Source: Clostridiales bacterium (GTDB lineage Bacteria; Bacillota; Clostridia; Christensenellales; Christensenellaceae). Taken from it: a DNA stretch of 10,066 nt. The notes below the pieces were generated by a model. The model saw only the letters and a program-made list of their open reading frames with translations. It was not told where the DNA came from and did no database searches. A program made the translations under genes and the position numbers. Shown here one piece after another: positions 1-7,104 of the stretch (position 1 is the first letter of the stretch; each line of letters opens with the position of its first letter). The DNA is taken from NCBI GenBank assembly GCA_003343685.1, contig QAKS01000108.1, forward strand, positions 1 to 10,066. The letters run 5' to 3'.

Positions 1-393
1 GGAGAGACCATCGGCGACGCTCTGCTGAAACCGACAAAAATCTATGTCAAGACAATTTTGGCAGCCATTGAGCGTTACCGGATCAAGGGAATTGCACACA
101 TAACCGGCGGCGGTTTTATAGAGAATATTCCCCGTATGCTGCCCAAGGGGCTGACGGCGCAGATTGATAAGAATTCTTATCCGATACCGCCTGTGATCCA
201 GTTGGTGGTGGACGAGGCCAATCTGGATGATTTAGACGCATATAACACATTTAATATGGGCATTGGCATGGTTTTGGCAGTGGATTATGCTGAGGCGGAC
301 GACATCTTGGCGTTTATTAACAACGAGACGGACGACGACGCGTATATAATCGGCAAAGTCGTGAGCGGCGCTGAGGGAGTTGTGCTCAAATGA
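1..393 (+). CDS. purM: Phosphoribosylformylglycinamidine cyclo-ligase (AIR synthetase), C-terminal part only
   Basis: PurM closes the imidazole ring: it converts FGAM plus ATP to AIR in cytosolic de novo purine synthesis. The window opens inside the gene; reading frame 1 is open from base 1 and gives about 130 C-terminal residues, out of a usual total near 340. Family motifs seen are GDALLKPTKIYVK near the left edge, HITGGGFIENIPRMLP, and NTFNMGIGMVLAV. These belong to the C-terminal AIRS_C domain. A TTG at 58 lies inside the gene and is not a start. The stop TGA (391-393) overlaps the ATG of purN by the sequence ATGA, so the two genes are very probably translationally coupled in one operon. 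The true start and any operon promoter lie upstream of the window. The identification is secure. Confidence 0.96.
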   Translation, partial: GETIGDALLKPTKIYVKTILAAIERYRIKGIAHITGGGFIENIPRMLPKGLTAQIDKNSYPIPPVIQLVVDEANLDDLDAYNTFNMGIGMVLAVDYAEADDILAFINNETDDDAYIIGKVVSGAEGVVLK

Positions 394-1013
394 AAAAAAG
401 GCTTGTAGTTATGGCGTCCGGAAGCGGGAGCGATATGCAGAGCATTATAGACGCCATTTCAGAAGGAAAGATCAACGGCGAGATTGTGCTGCTGATCTGC
501 AATAAAAAAGACGCCTATGCCTTAGAGCGGGCGAAACAGGCGGGGATTCGGACATGTGTGGTAGCCAGAGCCGATTACGACAGTGTGGAAGCGTATTTTG
601 ACGCAAATTTGGCGGCAATAGAGGATAAGACGCCTGACGGGATTATTTTGGCGGGATATCTGTCCATTCTGAGTGAAAAAATCACATCAAAATATAAAAA
701 CAGAATAATAAATATACATCCGGCGCTGATCCCGTCGTTCTGCGGCAAAGGCTATTACGGCAGACGGGTCCATCAGGCTGTGATAGAGTATGGGGCGAAA
801 ATATCCGGCGCAACGATCCATTTTGTGGATGAGCAGGCGGATCATGGCCCAATTATTATGCAGGAAACGGTTCCGGTGTTGTGGGACGATACGGCGGACA
901 CGCTGGCGGCACGTGTATTGGAACTGGAGCATGACATGCTTCCAAGAGCGGTAGCACTGTTTTGCGAGGACAAGCTCGAAGTCACGGACAGAGTGGTTAA
1001 GATTTTAGATTGA
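390..1013 (+). CDS. purN: Phosphoribosylglycinamide formyltransferase (GAR transformylase)
   Basis: PurN transfers the formyl group of 10-formyltetrahydrofolate to GAR, giving FGAR. The 207-residue length fits the folate-dependent family (about 190-215). The catalytic triad known from the E. coli enzyme (Asn, His, Asp) is visible: N108 and H110 in the stretch [10 protein letters not shown], and D151 in [11 protein letters not shown]. The segment FCGKGYYG after the catalytic His is typical of clostridial PurN. The N-terminal phosphate-binding loop reads GSGSDMQS (11-18), where the family usually has Asn in place of the Asp. The start ATG overlaps the purM stop, and the next gene begins 14 bases downstream with its ribosome site next to this stop. 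The PurT alternative is excluded because there is no ATP-grasp fold. Confidence 0.96.
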   Translation: MKKRLVVMASGSGSDMQSIIDAISEGKINGEIVLLICNKKDAYALERAKQAGIRTCVVARADYDSVEAYFDANLAAIEDKTPDGIILAGYLSILSEKITSKYKNRIINIHPALIPSFCGKGYYGRRVHQAVIEYGAKISGATIHFVDEQADHGPIIMQETVPVLWDDTADTLAARVLELEHDMLPRAVALFCEDKLEVTDRVVKILD

Positions 1014-1018
1014 AGGAG
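1013..1018 (+). promoter_or_regulatory. Ribosome binding site that sets the purH start
   Basis: AAGGAG lies 9 bases before the ATG at 1028. An in-frame TTG at 1010 is upstream of this site and so is not a likely start. Choosing 1028 gives the normal PurH N-terminus, [14 protein letters not shown]. Confidence 0.75.
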
Positions 1019-1027
1019 AAAGTTGAT

Positions 1028-2566
1028 ATGGGCAAGAGAGCATTTTTGAGTGTTTGGGACAAGACCGGAATCGTAGAGTTTGCGAAAGGCCTGCATGAAT
1101 TAGGGTTTGAAATCCTTTCTACAGGCGGTACGGAGCGGGCGCTGAAGGAGGCGGAAATACCGGTGACGAACGTATCGGATATCACGGGTTTCCCCGAGTG
1201 CTTAGACGGCAGGGTCAAGACACTCCATCCTAAAATACATGCCGGTATCCTCGCCATGCGGGACAACGAGAAACACATGCGGCAGCTGAAGGAGCTGGGT
1301 GTTGAGACAATTGACGTCGTGGCAGTGAACCTGTATCCCTTTAAAGCGACAATCCAAAAGGAGGGCGTGACGCTTGCAGAGGCTATCGAGAACATCGACA
1401 TTGGCGGCCCGACCATGCTGAGGGCAGCTGCAAAGAACTGGCAGGATGTGGCGGTGATTGTCGATGCGGCTGATTATACAACGGTACTGGAGCAGTTGAA
1501 AAACGGCGGCGTGTCAAAGGATATGCACTTTAAGCTGGCGGCAAAGGTTTTTGAGAATACGGCGGCTTATGACGCTCTCATTGCGGCCTATCTGCGCGAG
1601 CAGATAGGAGAGGAGAAATTCCCCGAAAAGCTCACGCTTACATTTGAAAAAAAGCAGCCCATGCGTTATGGAGAAAACCCCCATCAGGATGCATGTTTCT
1701 ATGGAGAGGCACTGCCTGTGCCCGGTTCTCTCGCCACGGCAGAGCAGCTCAACGGCAAGGAGCTTTCTTATAATAATATTAACGATACAAACGGCGCTCT
1801 TGATACGCTGCGTGAGTTCAAGGGTGAGATTGCCGTGGTGGGTGTAAAGCATGCAAATCCCTGCGGTGTGGCTGTGGGGGCGTCCGTTGCGGAGGCCTAC
1901 AGGCGTGCGTACAATGCCGACCCTGTCTCCATTTTCGGCGGTATTGTCGTGACCAACGGAACAGTGGATAAAGAAACGGCGGAGGAGATGGTTAAGATTT
2001 TCCTGGAGATTGTCGTGGCTCCGGATTATACGGATGATGCGCTGGAGGTTTTGAAAACGAAGAAAAACCTGCGCGTTCTGCGGTTGCCTTCCATTGCAGC
2101 CGAGGTTAAAAATGCTTTTGATATGAAGAAGGTTTTGGGAGGACTTTTGGTACAGGATTACAATACTTCGCTTTTGGGAGACGAGCTGAAGATCGTGACG
2201 AAGCGCAAGCCCACCGAAAAAGAGATGGAGGATCTTCTGTTTACGTGGAAGATCGTCAAGCATACCAAATCCAACGGTATTGCAGTCGGCAAGGATAAAG
2301 CGTCGCTTGGCATAGGGCCGGGGCAGGTGAACAGAATCTGGGCGACGAATTCCGCTATAGAACGCAGCGGAGAAGACGTGAAAGGCGCGGTTTTGGCGTC
2401 CGACGCATTTTTCCCGTTTGACGACTGCGTAGAAGCTGCGGGACAGGCGGGCATCACGGCAATCATCCAGCCCGGCGGCTCCATTAAGGACGAGGATTCG
2501 ATCAAGAAGTGCGATGAATACGGGATCGCTATGGTATTCACCGGAATGCGCCATTTTAAGCACTGA
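1028..2566 (+). CDS. purH: Bifunctional AICAR transformylase / IMP cyclohydrolase
   Basis: PurH performs the last two steps to IMP: formylation of AICAR from 10-formyl-THF, then ring closure. From ATG 1028 the product is 512 residues, normal for the family. The N-terminal MGS-like cyclohydrolase domain (about 1-140) shows [13 protein letters not shown] (31-35), [11 protein letters not shown] (61-71) and [15 protein letters not shown]. The transformylase domain shows MRYGENPHQ (212-220), [14 protein letters not shown], the catalytic Lys-His pair K274-H275 in [18 protein letters not shown] (457-466), IIQPGGS (479-485) and the signature C-terminus TGMRHFKH. The gene is intact. It sits 14 bases after purN and 18 bases before purD, in the same operon. 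The variant GPGQVNRIW, where many bacteria have GAGQMSRV, is as I recall it from clostridial PurH proteins. Confidence 0.97.
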   Translation: MGKRAFLSVWDKTGIVEFAKGLHELGFEILSTGGTERALKEAEIPVTNVSDITGFPECLDGRVKTLHPKIHAGILAMRDNEKHMRQLKELGVETIDVVAVNLYPFKATIQKEGVTLAEAIENIDIGGPTMLRAAAKNWQDVAVIVDAADYTTVLEQLKNGGVSKDMHFKLAAKVFENTAAYDALIAAYLREQIGEEKFPEKLTLTFEKKQPMRYGENPHQDACFYGEALPVPGSLATAEQLNGKELSYNNINDTNGALDTLREFKGEIAVVGVKHANPCGVAVGASVAEAYRRAYNADPVSIFGGIVVTNGTVDKETAEEMVKIFLEIVVAPDYTDDALEVLKTKKNLRVLRLPSIAAEVKNAFDMKKVLGGLLVQDYNTSLLGDELKIVTKRKPTEKEMEDLLFTWKIVKHTKSNGIAVGKDKASLGIGPGQVNRIWATNSAIERSGEDVKGAVLASDAFFPFDDCVEAAGQAGITAIIQPGGSIKDEDSIKKCDEYGIAMVFTGMRHFKH

Positions 2567-2584
2567 GCAGGAGGCGGGAATAAG

Positions 2585-3835
2585 ATGAGAAGAATTCTCG
2601 TTGTCGGCAGCGGCGGACGTGAACATACGATTATATGGAAATTGGCGGGCGAAGGAAGGGAGCTATTCTGTGCCCCCGGCAACGGCGGCATTTCGGACAT
2701 GGCTGTCTGCGCGGACATCAAGGCGACCGATGTGGAAGGCATGGTCGATTTCGCAAAAAAAGAGAAAATAGATCTGGTTTTTGTAGCGCCTGACGATCCC
2801 TTGGCTTTGGGCATGGTGGATGCTATGGAGGAAGCAGGGATACGCGCTTTTGGGCCGAATAAGGCGGCCGCCATCATTGAGGCGAGCAAAGCCTACTCCA
2901 AAGAGATGATGAAGAAATACGGCATACCGACGGCGGATTACGAAATCTTCAGCGACATCCGGGCGGCCAGAGAATATGTAGCAGACTGTAAAATTCCTGT
3001 TGTAATAAAGGCCGACGGGCTTGCCCTCGGAAAAGGAGTGCTGATCTGCAATACTCGTGAAGAAGCATACGAGGCTTTGGACACGATTATGGAACAGAAG
3101 ATTTTCGGCGATGCGGGAAACAAAGTTGTTATAGAGGAATTTATCACAGGCCCGGAGGTGTCGGTTTTGACGTTTACCGACGGAAAAACGATACTTCCCA
3201 TGGCGAGCGCACAGGATCATAAGCGTGCGCTGGACGGGGATGAAGGGACAAATACAGGAGGAATGGGCACGTTTTCACCAACTCCTAAATACACGGCTGA
3301 AATCCAGAAGGAGGTCGAGGAGAAGATCATAAGGCCTACGGTGGATGCCCTGAACAGCGAGGGAAGAACGTTTAAGGGCGTTATTTTCTTCGGCCTGATG
3401 CTGACGGAAGAAGGCCCTAAGCTGCTGGAATACAACGCAAGGCTGGGAGATCCGGAGGCGCAGAGCGTTTTGTTTCGCATGAAAACAGACCTGCTGACCG
3501 TTATAGATGCTGTGATAGACGGAACGCTGGACGAGATAGAGCTGGAGTTTTGCGAGAAATCGGCGCTGTGTGTGGTCATGGCCTCCGGCGGCTATCCCGG
3601 AAAATACGAGACAGGGAAAGAGATTACGGGCTTGGAAGATGTAGATGAGGACGTGATGGTATTTCACGCGGGTACGAAAAAGGCTGACGGGAAGTATTAT
3701 ACGGCAGGAGGACGCGTTCTGGGGGTATCGGCAAAGGGAAAAACCATAGAGGATGCGCGGAAAAAGGCTTATGATAATGTGAAGAGGATTTCCTTTGAGG
3801 GGGCGCAATACAGAAGCGATATCGGAATTAAATGA
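2585..3835 (+). CDS. purD: Phosphoribosylamine-glycine ligase (GAR synthetase)
   Basis: PurD joins phosphoribosylamine and glycine with ATP to make GAR. The 416-residue product has the full family architecture: an N-terminal domain with VVGSGGREHTIIWKL (6-20) and PGNGGI, then FGPNKAAAIIEASKA (89-103). The ATP-grasp domain follows, with IKADGLALGKGV (141-152), IEEFITGPEVSVL and QDHKRALDGDEGTNTGGMG (210-228). The metal-binding end is LEYNARLGDPEAQ (281-293), with E282 and N285 as the likely metal ligands, and the C-terminal domain carries VVMASGGYPGKY. AGGAGG at 2569-2574 lies 10 bases before the ATG. It is the last purine gene in this window; purH then purD at the operon end is the usual order in Bacillota. 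No internal damage is seen. Confidence 0.97.
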   Translation: MRRILVVGSGGREHTIIWKLAGEGRELFCAPGNGGISDMAVCADIKATDVEGMVDFAKKEKIDLVFVAPDDPLALGMVDAMEEAGIRAFGPNKAAAIIEASKAYSKEMMKKYGIPTADYEIFSDIRAAREYVADCKIPVVIKADGLALGKGVLICNTREEAYEALDTIMEQKIFGDAGNKVVIEEFITGPEVSVLTFTDGKTILPMASAQDHKRALDGDEGTNTGGMGTFSPTPKYTAEIQKEVEEKIIRPTVDALNSEGRTFKGVIFFGLMLTEEGPKLLEYNARLGDPEAQSVLFRMKTDLLTVIDAVIDGTLDEIELEFCEKSALCVVMASGGYPGKYETGKEITGLEDVDEDVMVFHAGTKKADGKYYTAGGRVLGVSAKGKTIEDARKKAYDNVKRISFEGAQYRSDIGIK

Positions 3836-3857
3836 TTTTTGTCTGGGAGTTTCATGC

Positions 3858-3894
3858 AAGGGCGGCATCGTTTTTTCAAGGCGGTATCGCCCTT
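3858..3894 (+). terminator. Imperfect hairpin after purD, possible operon terminator
   Basis: Arms 3858-3870 and 3882-3894 pair over 13 positions, with two G-U pairs and one mismatch (C-A), around an 11-base loop. The outer seven pairs, AAGGGCG with CGCCCTT, are perfect. The hairpin begins 23 bases after the purD stop. The base after it is T-rich only briefly (TATCATTTC), so this is a weak intrinsic terminator at best. The T run (3871-3876) lies in the loop and not after the stem. Confidence 0.4.
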
Positions 3895-3929
3895 TATCAT
3901 TTCAAAATTATGAGCAGGGGCCATTGTAA

Positions 3930-3945
3930 TCTGATATAATTCAGA
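3930..3945 (+). promoter_or_regulatory. Extended -10 promoter inside a 5-bp inverted repeat, upstream of the FGGY kinase
   Basis: The core is TGATATAAT at 3932-3940: a consensus -10 hexamer TATAAT (3935-3940) with the TGn extension. No good -35 is seen at 17 bases, which suits an extended -10 promoter. TCTGA (3930-3934) and TCAGA (3941-3945) flank the hexamer exactly as inverted repeats, so a dimeric repressor site is possible. Transcription would begin near 3947 and leave a leader of about 70 bases. The gap between purD and the kinase (3836-4015) holds this promoter, the hairpin at 3858-3894 and an AAGGAG ribosome site at 3999-4004. Confidence 0.5.
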
Positions 3946-4015
3946 CAGGACTATTTGCTTGAGCTGCCCTTTCACATCAGAGCAGAAACTGTATTTTTAA
4001 GGAGACGACTAAGTT

Positions 4016-5413
4016 ATGAAAATTCTCATACTGGAATCCAGCACCTCTTCAGCCAAGGCAATGTTTTACGATACAGACGGTATAAGCCGCGTCGTTACGG
4101 AGCCTTATGGTTTTTATGATACCGCGCGTCAGGATGCAGATACAGTTTGGGCAAAAACGCTTAAGGCGGGAAAATGCGTGTTAGCGAGCGAAACTGTCGA
4201 TATGATTGCGCTTTCGGGTACATATCACAGCGTAATGGTATGCGACGGGGAAATGCGGCCAAAGACGGCTGTATATCAGTGGCCTTTTACAGGCGCGTCA
4301 GATATATGTGCAGAGCTGAAAAAGGAATATGCAGCGGATTATTACACACGGACAGGATGTATGATAAATGCTGTTTACCCCTCATTTAAGTTGGTTTGGA
4401 TGAAACGGAACGGCATTCCGACGGATGGCTTTATTATGGGGCAGGGGACATACAATTTTTACCGCGCTACAGGGAAAAGAAAAATAATGGACAGCATGGC
4501 ATCCGGCACAGGGCTGTTTTCAATTATAACCCGCGACTTCGATGAGGACATCTTGCAAGCCGTGGGAATCAGACGCGAACAGTTGAGTGAAATCGTAAAA
4601 TTTACCGACACTTCCCCGCTATGCAGCGAAACGGCGGCGCTGTTGGGACTGAAGAGCGGCATACCGGTTGTGCCGACGGGCCCGGACGGCGGATTAAATC
4701 AGATTGGTGCCGGTGCGCTTGGGGATGGAATTATGACTTTTTCAGTCGGAACCAGCGGAGCCATGCGTCTGTCTACAGCCATTCCCAGACTTTCCCGAAA
4801 CCGTTCGACATGGTGCTACCGTTCACCGGATGGTTGGATGAGCGGAGGGGCTACGTCCGGTTGCTGCAACTGTGTGGATTGGGCCAGAAGTTCTTTTTTG
4901 GGTGGACAATCTTTTGCGGATATAGAAAAAAACATTCCAAGAAAGCCGTGGGAGACGCCGGTTTTCCTTCCCTTTATTTTTGGGGAGAGATGCCCCGGAT
5001 GGGACGATGGGCGAAAGGGGGGATTTTTGTCTATTGAACCGGATCACAGCGGGTTGGACATGTATCACGCTGTACTGGAAGGTGTGCTGTATAATCTTTT
5101 GCAATGCCTCAGGGAGCTGGAAGCGCTGAACGGAAGACCGCGTGCGGTCAAACTGTCCGGCGGAATTGTACACTCGTCATATTGGACGCAAATGTGTGCG
5201 GATATTATGGGACTGCCTATGGATGTTTCCTGTATGGAGCAAAGCTCCATGACAGGGGCGGTGGCCGAAGCGCTTACAATCGCCGGGGAAATCCCGGGAC
5301 TCCGAGCCTTTAAAACGCCGGAGGAGAGACGGATTTCTCCGAATTTTGAAGTACATGAGGAATACATGAAAAAATACGAGGCATATTTGAGGGAATATAC
5401 GGTATACAGATGA
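4016..5413 (+). CDS. FGGY-family carbohydrate kinase (gluconokinase/xylulokinase-like, substrate unknown)
   Basis: The protein should phosphorylate a sugar or sugar acid with ATP in the cytosol. It has 465 residues, slightly short for FGGY kinases (often 480-520). The N-terminal nucleotide-phosphate motif is LILESSTSSAKAMFYD (4-19), with Glu where many members have Asp. The probable catalytic base is D224 in VPTGPDGGLNQIGAGAL. Further FGGY motifs are FSVGTSGAMR (242-251), LPFIFGERCPGWD (318-330) and LSGGIVHSSYW (380-390) followed by ADIMGLPM (395-402). AAGGAG lies 11 bases before the ATG. The gene has its own likely promoter, and no transporter, isomerase or aldolase gene sits beside it in this window, so context does not reveal the substrate. 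The GERCPGWD segment leans toward gluconokinase-like members. Family assignment is firm; the substrate is a guess. Confidence 0.88.
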   Translation: MKILILESSTSSAKAMFYDTDGISRVVTEPYGFYDTARQDADTVWAKTLKAGKCVLASETVDMIALSGTYHSVMVCDGEMRPKTAVYQWPFTGASDICAELKKEYAADYYTRTGCMINAVYPSFKLVWMKRNGIPTDGFIMGQGTYNFYRATGKRKIMDSMASGTGLFSIITRDFDEDILQAVGIRREQLSEIVKFTDTSPLCSETAALLGLKSGIPVVPTGPDGGLNQIGAGALGDGIMTFSVGTSGAMRLSTAIPRLSRNRSTWCYRSPDGWMSGGATSGCCNCVDWARSSFLGGQSFADIEKNIPRKPWETPVFLPFIFGERCPGWDDGRKGGFLSIEPDHSGLDMYHAVLEGVLYNLLQCLRELEALNGRPRAVKLSGGIVHSSYWTQMCADIMGLPMDVSCMEQSSMTGAVAEALTIAGEIPGLRAFKTPEERRISPNFEVHEEYMKKYEAYLREYTVYR

Positions 5414-5467
5414 TGACCGTACATATGATTGTAAGAAAGCGTTAGAATTGCGGCGTTTTTGATTTAG

Positions 5468-5611
5468 GAACCGGTACAGGAAAAGGGCGATATTAAAGCG
5501 GAACGGATAAAAAACATTTTTCAATGGACGTATAAGGCATATGATGAAACAGAATACCGGTTTACGAAAAGGAGGAAATGTTATATAATAGTTAAAGTCT
5601 TATTAAGATAA
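5468..5611 (+). pseudogene. Possible decayed glycosidase (GH29 alpha-L-fucosidase-like) C-terminal remnant
   Basis: After the kinase stop, a frame bounded by TAG (5465-5467) and TAA (5609-5611) is open for 47 codons without an ATG. Its second half reads WTYKAYDETEYRFTKRRK followed by CYIIVK. This recalls the C-terminal pattern of GH29 fucosidases, in which an acidic residue, then IRFT, then a Lys-Gly-Asp stretch leads to LYAIV. The match is short, has a one-residue gap and was made from memory. An open stretch of this length is not rare by chance. If real, it is a leftover of a sugar-degradation gene beside the sugar kinase. The promoter of the next gene lies within its last third. The rest of the 5414-5638 gap shows nothing else clear. 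Confidence 0.25.
5561..5589 (+). promoter_or_regulatory. Candidate sigma-A promoter of the RelA/SpoT-like gene
   Basis: TTTACG (5561-5566) and a consensus TATAAT (5584-5589) are separated by 17 bases. Transcription would start near 5596, about 43 bases before the ATG at 5639. The ribosome site is the modest GGAG at 5629-5632. A purine-rich AAAAGGAGG at 5567-5575 next to an ATG (5578) leads only to a five-codon frame and is not taken as a gene. Confidence 0.5.
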
Positions 5612-5638
5612 TGATAATGTATTTTAACGGAGCGAAAT

Positions 5639-7000
5639 ATGAACCTGGAAATTTTCAGACATATTGACGATGTCATAGAACTGTATGAGGGCAAGAGCGA
5701 TATATACAAGCTGATTGCCGAGGAAATACAGGATTTTTTTGAAAAGAATGTATTTTCAAACAGCAAATACACTCTGAATATGATCTACCGCCTGAAATCA
5801 ATAGAGAGTATACGGGAGAAGCTGGTTCGGAACAACTATCTGAGTCAAGCCGACAGCGTGGAAGACGTCATGTCTATTTTTCAGGATCTCATCGGATTCA
5901 GAATTGAGTGCAAATTTATTGACGATGAAAAATACGTATATAACCTGTTGGTGGAGATGTTTTCAGAGACGGACGACGGGGTCTATTTCTACGAACCCAC
6001 TATGCCGAAGATCAGGCTGAAAATGAGCGACGAACAGCCCCAAAAGCAAAAAAACGGGTTTGATATCTATAAAATGGACGGCATTTTTATGCTGGGCAAG
6101 GAGCCTGTGAGATTTGAGCTGCAAATCAAAGCGTTGGTCAACAGCTTTTGGGGAGAAATCGAACACAGGATTATTTATAAAAACAATTCCTATCTGATTG
6201 AGGACGGTTTTGTAGAGGATTTGATGATGTCCATCAAGAAAAGCCTCAACATGATCGATTCCCAGCTTTACGTGCTTTATAAACGGTTTAAACGTGCAGA
6301 GGGCGTCGATTTTGAGCGCAACAATGCAAAGACTGTCGAAAAATTTATTGCGAAAATGGTGTATGATACGTTCTCCTCTATGATGCGGGAACAGGTTGGC
6401 TTTTCCATTGATTTTAAAAAGTGCTGTGACGCAGTGGTGCGGTATATTATGGTGAAAAACCATGCGGACGACATGGAAGCGCAGGGAAAGGTTATGATCG
6501 ACCTGTTCAACAGCGTAAATGAGATTGCAGGCAGAGACGTGCGTGTGGACGGACAGATAGAATTTGACAGAAAAATTGAGTTTGACGATGTATTCTGCGA
6601 TAATATTGCTAAGACAGTAGTGCGCTTTGTAAATCTGAATTTCAGATGGCATTTGTTTTGTCTGGTATTATTCAGCCTTCATCCGGAGCAGTCCAAGGAG
6701 GAGGTTTTGGAGTCCTATATTACTTATTACAAGGCGGAGCTGTATTCCAACCGTTCGTTTGCGCTGCTGGAGGGATATGAAGACGGAGACGCGGTGAAAA
6801 AGGACCTTTTAGACGCTTTTTCTGAAGTATTCAGGGAACGGAAGCGCATAGAATATATCTGTGAAAAGGGAATGGCTACGGCGCACAGGGCATTGAACAG
6901 CATGGTGCCGAAAATTGTGGATGAACTGGAATACGGGACGCGATGGAGCGACATCTGCGACGACTGTATTGCGGAATTTATGGTAAGTTCCGCAATATAG
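5639..7000 (+). CDS. RelA/SpoT-domain (p)ppGpp synthetase-like protein with long C-terminal region
   Basis: Small alarmone synthetases transfer pyrophosphate from ATP to GDP or GTP; this 453-residue protein contains a comparable domain at about 45-185. Matching motifs are YRLKSIESIREKL (50-62; basic residues and SI as in the ATP-binding segment), FQDLIGFRI with the metal-binding Asp at 83, and FELQIKALVNSFWGEIEH with the catalytic Glu at 160, then YK at 180-181. FW..IEH...YK is the small-synthetase style. The guanine-side loop, normally NGY.S.H, reads NGFDIYK (139-145), so the Tyr, Ser and His are replaced. No HD hydrolase domain precedes it and no TGS or ACT domain follows. Residues 186-453 look helical and acidic, and I recognise no domain there. 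The gene appears monocistronic. It could be an alarmone synthetase, a toxSAS-like enzyme with another acceptor, or a regulatory homologue; the family fold is more certain than the activity. Confidence 0.78.
   Translation: MNLEIFRHIDDVIELYEGKSDIYKLIAEEIQDFFEKNVFSNSKYTLNMIYRLKSIESIREKLVRNNYLSQADSVEDVMSIFQDLIGFRIECKFIDDEKYVYNLLVEMFSETDDGVYFYEPTMPKIRLKMSDEQPQKQKNGFDIYKMDGIFMLGKEPVRFELQIKALVNSFWGEIEHRIIYKNNSYLIEDGFVEDLMMSIKKSLNMIDSQLYVLYKRFKRAEGVDFERNNAKTVEKFIAKMVYDTFSSMMREQVGFSIDFKKCCDAVVRYIMVKNHADDMEAQGKVMIDLFNSVNEIAGRDVRVDGQIEFDRKIEFDDVFCDNIAKTVVRFVNLNFRWHLFCLVLFSLHPEQSKEEVLESYITYYKAELYSNRSFALLEGYEDGDAVKKDLLDAFSEVFRERKRIEYICEKGMATAHRALNSMVPKIVDELEYGTRWSDICDDCIAEFMVSSAI
6964..7000. terminator. 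17-bp hairpin with a 3-nt loop spanning the stop codon of the RelA/SpoT-like gene
   Basis: Bases 6964-6980 pair with 6984-7000 over 17 positions, with two G-U pairs and loop TGG; the run TATTGCGGAA / TTCCGCAATA is perfect. The 3' arm ends in the TAG stop codon. No T run follows on either strand, so it is not a textbook intrinsic terminator. It may still be a transcript-end or stabilising structure between the convergent genes. The flanking GACTGT (6962-6967) and ACAGTC (7004-7009) offer an alternative outer pairing. The remaining gap to 7104 holds only a G-rich run near 7060-7072. Confidence 0.45.
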
Positions 7001-7104
7001 CAAACAGTCTGAGACGAGTAACATTTTGCTTTCCGGGCATTGGAATACAACTGATGTGCGGGGGGAGGCGGAATGGTTTTATATGCCATGTATACGGGCG
7101 GTTC

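Noticed and set aside
58..393. A separate 111-codon gene starting at TTG 58.
   Set aside because: The same frame is open to base 1 and matches PurM throughout, so this is the tail of a truncated purM and not a new gene.
1514..2626. Long minus-strand open frame (370 codons) across purH.
   Set aside because: It is the mirror of the GC-structured purH codons; purH is fully supported by conserved motifs and the frame shows no family motif.
4621..5037. Plus-strand 138-codon frame within the FGGY kinase, considered as a frameshift.
   Set aside because: The kinase frame runs continuously through all FGGY motifs, so there is no frameshift; the second frame is a shadow.
5431..5464. GCGTT repeats followed by a T run after the kinase, considered as a terminator.
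   Set aside because: The GCGTT copies are direct, not inverted, so no stable stem precedes the T run.
5963..6652. Minus-strand open frame of 229 codons inside the RelA/SpoT-like gene.
   Set aside because: It is His- and Phe-rich with no recognisable motif, has no fitting ribosome site, and the opposite strand has clear domain motifs.
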